A stretch of DNA of 64,000 nucleotides from a virus: positions 1-64,000 of the IMG/VR virus record IMGVR_UViG_3300046476_000353; one strand, given 5' to 3'. The translations under genes were made by a program, and so were the position numbers. The notes beneath the pieces were generated by a model. That model was not told the origin of the DNA. It searched no databases and saw only the letters and a list, made by a program, of their open reading frames with translations. Below are positions 58,365 through 64,000 of the stretch, one piece after another (the stretch's first letter is position 1; each line of letters starts with the position of its first letter).

Positions 58365-58669
58365 GCGAGATCGTGCAGCAGCTCACCAGCCAGCAGGTCA
58401 ACGATCTACGCCGCCAGTTCGATGAGCGCGCCGCCAAGGGGCTCGGCACCGTCCTGCGCGGCCTGCCTGCCCCACCGCTGCCTCGCTGTCCCGCCTGCGC
58501 CGCTGAAGCCGAGCGCGTCGACCAGCGGGTGGAGGACCCGAAGTTCGAGTTCGGTGCCGACGAGCGGGAGGTGCGCATGCGGTGGCTGCCGTGTGGTCAC
58601 CGGTTCCGCGCGGTCATCGAGCTCCTGGACGTGGGTCTGGTGCGCCCGGGTGAGGAGCCCACCACATGA
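58361..58669 (+). CDS. zinc-site protein
   Basis: 102 residues, ATG 58361 overlapping the upstream stop (ATGA). CPACAAEAERVDQRVEDPKF and CGHRFRAV give a C-x2-C ... C-x-H pattern. Coiled-coil-like N-terminus (LTSQQVNDLRRQFDERAAKG). Unknown function. Confidence 0.65.
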   Translation: MSEIVQQLTSQQVNDLRRQFDERAAKGLGTVLRGLPAPPLPRCPACAAEAERVDQRVEDPKFEFGADEREVRMRWLPCGHRFRAVIELLDVGLVRPGEEPTT

Positions 58670-58863
58670 GCGCTGACCTTGCCGAGATCCTCGCCCGCGA
58701 ACTGGGTGACGCCGACGCAGCACGCGATGCCCTACGCGACCGGCTCGACCGCGCCAACCGGGCCCTGATCCAAGTCCTGTACATCGCCGAGGTGATCGAC
58801 GCGAACGGCATCAAGTGGGCAGCCGACTCGGTGCGAGCGGCTGTACGTACAGCCGTCGAGTAG
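58666..58863 (+). CDS. small helical protein
   Basis: 65 residues, ATG 58666 overlapping the upstream stop. Highly helical (LAEILARELGDADAARDALR). Last gene of the three-gene rightward operon; followed by a terminator. Unknown function. Confidence 0.6.
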   Translation: MSADLAEILARELGDADAARDALRDRLDRANRALIQVLYIAEVIDANGIKWAADSVRAAVRTAVE

Positions 58864-58878
58864 CCCGCTGCGTGACGG

Positions 58879-58908
58879 AGGCCCCGCCCTATCTCGGGAG
58901 CGGGGCCT
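58879..58908. terminator. terminator between convergent genes
   Basis: AGGCCCCG and CGGGGCCT with a 14-base loop, 16 bases after the rightward stop and 15 bases before the leftward lipoprotein stop. Confidence 0.65.
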
Positions 58909-58922
58909 TGCTGCGTCCTCGG

Positions 58923-59288
58923 TCAGGACCCGTTGCTCTCCCGCAGCGTCAGATACCCGGCCGCCACATCCTCACAGCGCATCCTCGATCCCGCCGGGGT
59001 CGCATCCTTCAGATGCGCGAGCACCGTGTACTCGGTCTCGTCGTTCACCCCGTTCTTCTGGAGATCGTCCAACGCCGCATACGTGTACCCGGCCAGTTTC
59101 TCCGGGCTCTCTGTGCACCGGGCTGCCCACGCGTCGAGCGCTGTCTGATACTCGGCGACGCTGTGTGTACCGCCGTCGAGATCGGCGAGCTTCTGCGCCG
59201 GGCTGGACGGGGTCGGTGTCGCGCCCGAGGAGCAGCCGGCGAGCAGCAGTCCGGCGGTGAGTAGTAGTGCGGTGGTGGTGTGGCGCAT
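58923..59288 (-). CDS. lipoprotein
   Basis: 121 residues, ATG 59288. The signal peptide (about 1-18) ends in a lipobox, LLAGCSS, for lipid attachment at Cys19. The mature part is Thr/Ser/Pro-rich at first, then helical, with two more Cys. It is downstream of the translocase in the same direction, so it may be a surface-exclusion or transfer-associated lipoprotein. Family not recognised. Confidence 0.75.
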   Translation of the reverse strand: MRHTTTALLLTAGLLLAGCSSGATPTPSSPAQKLADLDGGTHSVAEYQTALDAWAARCTESPEKLAGYTYAALDDLQKNGVNDETEYTVLAHLKDATPAGSRMRCEDVAAGYLTLRESNGS

Positions 59289-59477
59289 GGTCCCCCCAAG
59301 GCGGTGTGTGGCGGGGATGCTAGCGCCGGCCACCGACAGGGGCGCCCGGAATGCGGGGAGCAGCCACCCGAACGGGGTCCCCAACCGGGTCCAACGCGGC
59401 GCCCGCGACGGGACCCTGACACGGCAACGCGGGGACCCCGAACGGGACCCCCGCGAAATACTGCCTGGCCTGCGCTT

Positions 59478-61241
59478 TCACCCGTCCAGGGAGACAGATA
59501 CCGCCTGCGTCTCCCACGCGCTCTGAGGGACCAGACGCCACGTCCCCGCGTCCGTCCGCTCCACGTCCGGCTTCAGCCCGTCGAGGGCCCTCAGCACCTG
59601 CCGCTCCTCCAGCCCGGTCGCCTGCTCCAACTCCCGGCGAGTCACGTTGCCGTACTTGGCCAGCGCGTTGCGGACCTTCTCCTGCTGCGTACCGCCGGCC
59701 GCGGGGAGGATGAGCCGCTTCCCCACCGGGGCTTTCGCCGTCTCCCGGGCCAGGCGGGCGACCTCGCGGCGGAAGTCCTCGCCGCGCAGCCACTGCACCC
59801 GGGAGCGGAACGGCCGGGAGTGGTCGGGGGTGTTGACGAGGATCTCGCCGGGCTTGGTGAGGTCGCCGGGGTTGTAGCCGCTCGCCCTGCCGAACACGAA
59901 CTGGGCGTGCATGCGGTCGTTCATGCGGGTGCTGATCCGGTTGGCGTAGTTGCCGCGCGCGTCCGTCTTCCCGCCGAACACTCCGGACGACGGTTGCTGC
60001 GTCGCGGAGATCATGTGGATGCCATACGCCCTGTTCAGCGCGAGGAACGACTCCACCTTGTCGCTGATCCGCTCGCCCTTCTTCCGCCCCTTGTCGCCTT
60101 GGCGGACCAGCTCGGCGTGCTCGTCGACGATGACGTACACCGCGGGCCGGCCGTGCCGGGCGGGGATCCACTCCTGCGCCTTGTCTGCGGCGAGGATCGC
60201 GCCGCGCTCGTCCAGCTCCTGCCGCATCCAGTCCATCAGCGCGTGCGCCTCCTCCGGGGTGGACGCCAGGTCTTGCAGGATCGGCCGCATCGGGGAGAGT
60301 TCGGGGCTGCCGGGCTTCATGTCGACCCCGTACAGGACAGTGTCCGGACGCCCGGCGAGGCGGATGGCGAGCAGCCTGACCAGCGTCGATTTCCCGAACT
60401 TGCTGGATCCGGCGATCAGGGTGTGGCTGTACGCCATCTCGATCGCGACGGGCTGTCCGAACTCATCCCGGGACACGACGACCGGGTCGAGGAACGTGGC
60501 GCCGCGCTCCGACTCATACGGGACCGCCGCGTCGAGGGGGTCGCCGTCGACGTAGTTCACCACCAACTGACTGGTCAGCGGCCCGTCGTCGAGGTGGAAC
60601 GCCCCGTCCACCCGCATCGCCCCGGCGACCTTCGGCCAGCGGGTACGCAGGGTGGCCCGGTCGAGGGTGGCCGGGCAGTCGATGAGCGCACGCCACCCGA
60701 CGTCGGTTGCCTCGATCAGGCAGCCGGCCAGCTCCGCCTTCAACGCCTCCCACACCGCGGTGCGGAGCTGCTGCTCCTCGACGGTGCGTCCGGACAGATC
60801 CGGACCCGGCTGGACAGTGTCCGGGACGGTGAGCTTGGCGAGCTGCTGCTGCCGGATCTGCTGCCCGACGAGCGCCGTCTGCAGCTTCACGGCCTCCATG
60901 TTCAGCTTCATGTCGTCGTGGCGGGTGTGGTGTCGGTACGCCCCGCGGGCGGCGCCTGCGATGAGCACAGAGACCAGCCACGAGTAGAGCGCCTGCCCGG
61001 TGCCGAGCCCGGTGATCGTGGCCTGAGCGAACGCGGCTGCTGCTGCGCCCGCACCCCAGGAGAGGGACGGGGACCACTTCCTGCCGAAGCTGACCAGGCT
61101 CAACTTGCCCGTGGCGACGGCGGCGATGAACTCGACGGTGACGGCGTTGCTGCCGTACCGGGCTTCGGCGATGAGGGCGGCGCCGGTGACGATGCTGGGG
61201 GCGATGAGGCTGGTGGCGAGGTCTGCGGCGGTGAGCTTCAC
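59478..61241 (-). CDS. FtsK/SpoIIIE-type DNA translocase of plasmid-transfer (TraB) type
   Basis: 587 residues, ATG 61241. Two or three N-terminal membrane helices (about 12-30, 62-98) are followed by a cytoplasmic motor: Walker A GSSKFGKST (278-286), Walker B VIVDEHAEL (about 370-378), and AYGIHMISATQQPSSGVFGG as the sensor region. The C-terminal 70 residues form a winged helix (ALAKYGNVTRRELEQATGLE) that would read DNA sequence repeats. In Streptomyces, such proteins (TraB, TraSA) move double-stranded DNA between hyphae. It is not a typical siphophage gene. Confidence 0.9.
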   Translation of the reverse strand: MKLTAADLATSLIAPSIVTGAALIAEARYGSNAVTVEFIAAVATGKLSLVSFGRKWSPSLSWGAGAAAAAFAQATITGLGTGQALYSWLVSVLIAGAARGAYRHHTRHDDMKLNMEAVKLQTALVGQQIRQQQLAKLTVPDTVQPGPDLSGRTVEEQQLRTAVWEALKAELAGCLIEATDVGWRALIDCPATLDRATLRTRWPKVAGAMRVDGAFHLDDGPLTSQLVVNYVDGDPLDAAVPYESERGATFLDPVVVSRDEFGQPVAIEMAYSHTLIAGSSKFGKSTLVRLLAIRLAGRPDTVLYGVDMKPGSPELSPMRPILQDLASTPEEAHALMDWMRQELDERGAILAADKAQEWIPARHGRPAVYVIVDEHAELVRQGDKGRKKGERISDKVESFLALNRAYGIHMISATQQPSSGVFGGKTDARGNYANRISTRMNDRMHAQFVFGRASGYNPGDLTKPGEILVNTPDHSRPFRSRVQWLRGEDFRREVARLARETAKAPVGKRLILPAAGGTQQEKVRNALAKYGNVTRRELEQATGLEERQVLRALDGLKPDVERTDAGTWRLVPQSAWETQAVSVSLDG

Positions 61242-61297
61242 GGTGGCTCCGTAGACGGCTCGGCCCCCGCTGGTGGGCGGGGGCCAGGGCGGGCGGC

Positions 61298-62260
61298 TTA
61301 CTTGGCCTGGCGGACTTCGCGGAGGTAGCGCTTCGCGGTGGCGGCGCTGACGTCGAGCTCCTCGGCGACCTGTCCGGAGGTGATCCCGGGGTCGGCCTTG
61401 AGGAGCTCAGCGACCTGAGCCACGGCCTTGATGCGCTGAGCCTGCTGGGCGCTGAGGTGAGCCGAGAAGCCGAAGTTCCCGACCTTGAGCGCAGCGGCTT
61501 GGACCGCCGGTTCAGGCGGGGCGACCTGCGGCGATGCGGCGCTGAGCCCACCCCCGGCGATGGAGGGATCAGCGGAACTGAGCCCCGGCTCAGAGAGGCT
61601 GATCTCAGGCTCAGCAGCATGCTCCTGCTCGACCATCGCGGGTTCCGGGCGTCGGGCCTCCAGCGCGAGCAGGAGACGGGCGGTGCGGTCGCCGGTGAGG
61701 AGCCGGTCGCGTTCCCCGAGCGCCAACGCCTGCTCGGTCCCGGCCTGCTGCTGCCGGGCGCGGAGGTACGCCTCGTACTTCGGGCCGAGCTTGATCCGGA
61801 TGGTGTACATCGCGACGGCCCACATGCCCTTGGCTGCGGCGGAGACGAGGGCGCCGATGATCCCGACCGCGACGGCGTGGTTGCGGTGGCCGTCGATGAT
61901 GATCGCTGCCATCGAGACGGCGAGCATCGCGACGCCGACGCCAGCCGGGATCCGGGCGCGGGCGCGGTCGTAGCGCAGGACCCATTCGGCGATGAGGCAG
62001 CCGGCCCATCCGGCGTCGAAGACCCCGGCGACGAGGTAGGCGCCCCAGGCGGGGGCGAGGAGGGTGAGCATGCTGCCGATAGCGACGGTGCCCCAGACGA
62101 TGGCGCCTGCGGTCATGAGGATGGCAATGGCGAAGAGGACACGGCGGAGTGCGGCGTCGAGGTTGAACGGCAGCCGGATGTCGGGGATGTCGTAGGCGAC
62201 GTCGATGCCGTGGACGGTTTCGGTGATGCGGCGGGTGGGCCGGCGGAAGGGGGCGGGCAT
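61298..62260 (-). CDS. Spd/SpdB-like membrane protein with C-terminal HTH
   Basis: 320 residues, ATG 62260. Four membrane segments lie at about 42-60, 68-86, 111-128 and 132-148. A charged, Pro-rich middle leads to a C-terminal helix-turn-helix (ITSGQVAEELDVSAATAKRY). Intramycelial spread proteins of Streptomyces conjugative plasmids sit next to tra genes and have this kind of topology; DUF2637-type proteins are also similar. The family assignment is by layout and position. Confidence 0.72.
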   Translation of the reverse strand: MPAPFRRPTRRITETVHGIDVAYDIPDIRLPFNLDAALRRVLFAIAILMTAGAIVWGTVAIGSMLTLLAPAWGAYLVAGVFDAGWAGCLIAEWVLRYDRARARIPAGVGVAMLAVSMAAIIIDGHRNHAVAVGIIGALVSAAAKGMWAVAMYTIRIKLGPKYEAYLRARQQQAGTEQALALGERDRLLTGDRTARLLLALEARRPEPAMVEQEHAAEPEISLSEPGLSSADPSIAGGGLSAASPQVAPPEPAVQAAALKVGNFGFSAHLSAQQAQRIKAVAQVAELLKADPGITSGQVAEELDVSAATAKRYLREVRQAK

Positions 62261-62285
62261 GACGGTGGCCTCCGGGGTGGCGGGG

Positions 62286-62531
62286 TCAGTGGCGTGCGCG
62301 GGCGTGGGGCTGGTGGGTGCGGATCTGGTGGGCGACGTACACGGCGCCGGCGAGGAGGGCGGCTGCTCCGGGGTGGGCGACCACGCCGTCGGCGATGCCC
62401 TGCACCACGGCGAGGACCAGGCCGACGGCGAGGGTGGCGAGTTGGCGGGTGGCGTGCTGGTTCATGGCGGCGAGGATGATCAGGCTGGCGATGAGCAGGT
62501 TGCGGAGCAGGTGGGTGGGGTGGCGTCGCAT
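62286..62531 (-). CDS. small membrane protein, Spd-like
   Basis: 81 residues, ATG 62531 with GAGGAG. Three hydrophobic segments (about 8-22, 31-48 and 55-68) and basic ends. It follows the transfer gene set in the usual order of small spread (spd) genes on Streptomyces plasmids. Confidence 0.65.
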   Translation of the reverse strand: MRRHPTHLLRNLLIASLIILAAMNQHATRQLATLAVGLVLAVVQGIADGVVAHPGAAALLAGAVYVAHQIRTHQPHARARH

Positions 62532-62604
62532 CGGTGCTCCTCGGGTCGGGTGGCTGATCGGATCTCCAGGGCCCACGTGCGGGACGTGGGCCGTGGGCTA
62601 CCGG

Positions 62605-62769
62605 TCAGCGGCTGTCGGCGCTGTGGGTTCCGTTGCTGTGTGCGTGGTCGTTCCAGAAGCGGGCGGAGCGTTCTTCGCTGGCGCGTTCCGCGGCCTGGAG
62701 GTCGTCGGCGAGGTTGGCGCGGGCTTGCTCGGTGCTCTCGGGGCTGGGCATCTTGCTGAACAGGCCCAT
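62605..62769 (-). CDS. small hydrophilic protein
   Basis: 54 residues, ATG 62769 with GAGGAG. Helical and charged (STEQARANLADDLQAAERAS), beginning MGLFSKMPSP. Unknown; part of the transfer gene group. Confidence 0.65.
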   Translation of the reverse strand: MGLFSKMPSPESTEQARANLADDLQAAERASEERSARFWNDHAHSNGTHSADSR

Positions 62770-62771
62770 GG

Positions 62772-62864
62772 CTACTTCTCCTCGTCGGGGTTGTCGGCGG
62801 CTTCGCAGGCGGGGCCGCAGTACGGCGCGCCGCCGGGGGCGCCGCATAGGAGGCACTCGTTCAT
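62772..62864 (-). CDS. 30-residue zinc-ribbon microprotein
   Basis: ATG 62864 to TAG 62772. MNECLLCGAPGGAPYCGPAC is a complete C-x2-C ... C-x3-C ribbon, followed by an acidic tail. Lies 2 bases before the next start. Very short, but the motif is too well formed for chance. Confidence 0.6.
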   Translation of the reverse strand: MNECLLCGAPGGAPYCGPACEAADNPDEEK

Positions 62865-62953
62865 GGCTGTCAGCTCTCGTCGTTTCGGTGGTGGTGGAAG
62901 GGGTGCCGTCTCCCCGGCCGGGGGAGGGTCGAGGGGAGGCGGCGGTCAGGGGG

Positions 62954-63121
62954 TCAGGTGAGGTCGATGCGGGTGGCCGTCTTCCGGCCGGGCAGCTTGC
63001 GGACCTCGTCCTGGATCGCGGCCTTGGCCTGGACGTCGTCGGCCTCAGTGGTGGTGCCGGTCGCGGTGGTGATCTCGCCGGTGCGGTGGTCGCGGACCGT
63101 GGCGGCGAAGAAGCGCTTCAC
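62954..63121 (-). CDS. small hypothetical protein
   Basis: 55 residues from the GTG at 63121 with a GGAGGG site. FFAATVRDHRTGEITTATGT is beta-rich, and the end is basic. Unknown plasmid-type protein. Confidence 0.65.
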   Translation of the reverse strand: MKRFFAATVRDHRTGEITTATGTTTEADDVQAKAAIQDEVRKLPGRKTATRIDLT

Positions 63122-63170
63122 GGGGTGCCCTCCTGTGGGTTTTCGGTGGCGGTGTGGGTGCGGTGTCGGC

Positions 63171-63404
63171 TCAGGGGGTGGGCCCGGCGAGGTGGCGGAG
63201 CTGGGTGGCGTACTCCGAGTGGTGGGTGCCGTCGGGGGCGGGGAGGAAGGTCAGCCAGTCCTCGTCGAGGCCGAGAGCGCGGCCGTGGCCGCGGATGGTG
63301 TGGAGGTCGGCGGGCTGGTTGGGCTTCAGGTCGAGGTGGTCGGCGAGGCGGTTGAACAGGGCGTGGACGCCGGTGTGAGTGGCGGGGGTGGGCTGCTCGC
63401 TCAT
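63171..63404 (-). CDS. small hypothetical protein
   Basis: 77 residues, ATG 63404 overlapping the upstream stop (ATGA). Has ALFNRLADHLDLKPNQPADL, helical with a Pro-rich start. No known family. Confidence 0.65.
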   Translation of the reverse strand: MSEQPTPATHTGVHALFNRLADHLDLKPNQPADLHTIRGHGRALGLDEDWLTFLPAPDGTHHSEYATQLRHLAGPTP

Positions 63405-63679
63405 GCCTGCACCGCCGGTCGGGGCAGGGCGCGGCAGCGCTCGGCGTGGGCTTGGGCGTCGGGCTGGAGCGCGGGGACAGCGGTGGCGATCTTCTCGTCG
63501 CGCTCCTCGGCGGAGTCGGTGTAGAAGACGCGGGTCGACTTGTGCACGGTCCAGGAGCAGGTCTCGCCGCTGCACCGGGTGCGGAGGGTGCCGGTGTCGT
63601 ACCAGATGTCGACGTGGGCGCCGCCGATGGTCAGGTAGCGGGCGATGGTGTCCGGGTCCCAGGGCTGCTGCTCGCTCAT
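63401..63679 (-). CDS. hypothetical protein with C-x4-C motif
   Basis: 92 residues, ATG 63679. VDIWYDTGTLRTRCSGETCS is beta-rich with a Cys pair, followed by a helical end. Overlaps both neighbours by 4 bases. Confidence 0.65.
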   Translation of the reverse strand: MSEQQPWDPDTIARYLTIGGAHVDIWYDTGTLRTRCSGETCSWTVHKSTRVFYTDSAEERDEKIATAVPALQPDAQAHAERCRALPRPAVQA

Positions 63680-63873
63680 GCGTTCACCCCGGCGAGGTTC
63701 TGGTCGGCGAGCTTCCACAGCTCCTTGGCGCGCCGCTCGTCGCCGGCCTGCTCGGCGTCGTTGGCGGCGAGGGCGTAGAGGGCGGCGGCGTCTCGGGTGA
63801 GCTGGTCGGCCTCGGCGAGCACGTCCACGCTGGGGGTGGGCTGCCGGTGGGGCTGGCCGTTACGATCGGTCAC
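63676..63873 (-). CDS. small helical protein
   Basis: 65 residues from the GTG at 63873, chosen for the AGGAGA site; a longer frame has no site. Helical with Ala/Asp/Glu (VLAEADQLTRDAAALYALAA). First visible gene of the rightmost leftward operon. Confidence 0.65.
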   Translation of the reverse strand: MTDRNGQPHRQPTPSVDVLAEADQLTRDAAALYALAANDAEQAGDERRAKELWKLADQNLAGVNA

Positions 63874-64000
63874 GGTCGTTTCTCCTGGTGAGTCAGGGGA
63901 TGCGGCTTGCCTCAGCGGGAGGTGCGAACTTCCGCTGGGGCTCAATGCATTGGTGGCGGAGGGCAGTGGCGCACCATCCGTTGTATGGGGACCGTACAGC
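63874..64000 (-). promoter_or_regulatory. upstream region of the rightmost operon
   Basis: The 127 bases before the first gene hold no open frame I can support. A near-perfect inverted repeat (CAGCGGGAG and CTTCCGCTG) lies near 63,916-63,940. Promoter for the leftward operon is probable here, but the region is cut by the window end. Confidence 0.4.

Overview
The window is high-GC actinobacterial DNA, almost certainly from Streptomyces or a close relative: strong G/C third positions, many GTG starts, AGGAG ribosome sites, gene after gene joined by 4-base GTGA or ATGA overlaps, a WhiB-type Fe-S protein, and Streptomyces-style zinc-ribbon microproteins. It is one continuous mobile element, not ordinary chromosome. 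Its core is a temperate siphophage (HK97-type capsid, long non-contractile tail). Its right flank carries an FtsK/TraB-type DNA translocase and Spd-like spread proteins of the kind found on Streptomyces conjugative plasmids and AICEs. The simplest reading is a phage-plasmid or a phage/AICE hybrid.

Layout. (A) 1-7.7 kb, minus strand: a leftward operon running off the window edge, with a beta-class DNA methyltransferase, a MAWF-type replication protein, a ParB-like/DUF5131 (CX3CX2C) fusion, an HNH nuclease and a TcmP-like partner. (B) 7.9-8.1 kb: a small divergent HTH gene next to palindromes. (C) 8.3-16.9 kb, minus strand: the early operon, reading Cro-like protein, several small proteins, YqaJ exonuclease (interrupted in this assembly by a poly-G tract), ERF annealing protein, DnaQ-like exonuclease, RusA-like resolvase, HTH protein, WhiB. 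(D) 16.9-21.6 kb: immunity and integration, with a repressor facing a Cro-like gene across a multi-site operator, a large serine integrase with an extra Cys-rich insert, an XRE protein, a minimal GntR protein and zinc-ribbon microproteins. (E) 21.7-26.0 kb, minus strand: collagen-like tail fibre, membrane/holin proteins, amidase endolysin, cysteine protease. (F) 26.2-34.1 kb, PLUS strand: a 14-gene cassette set against the direction of all surrounding virion genes, with three glycosyltransferases, two NAD-dependent sugar epimerases, two endonuclease-VII-type HNH genes, an HhH protein and zinc-ribbon peptides. (G) 34.1-54.8 kb, minus strand: the morphogenesis operon in textbook order when read right to left: small and large terminase, portal, MuF protein, scaffold, capsid, connectors, tail terminator, major tail protein (which seems to start at ATC), tail chaperone pair with a -1 slippery site, 1530-aa tape measure with an SLT domain, tail-tip proteins. 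(H) 54.9-64 kb: PASTA protein, HNH nuclease, DUF6011/SWIM-like protein, a divergent HTH operon behind 24-bp-spaced repeats, a lipoprotein, the FtsK/TraB translocase, an Spd-like membrane/HTH protein and a string of small plasmid-type genes.

How it may work together: the repressor/Cro switch controls the leftward early operon, which supplies recombination and replication proteins. Late genes run leftward from near 54.8 kb; a shared 13-bp motif lies upstream of the small terminase and portal genes and in the divergent region at 26.0 kb. The integrase and its terminator sit inside the element, between early and structural genes, so the element is probably not integrated at an att site next to int in this sequence. 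The Tra/Spd genes suggest a second, conjugative route of spread. The glycosyltransferase cassette probably modifies virion proteins or DNA. All functions are inferred by reading the sequence; no database search was run.
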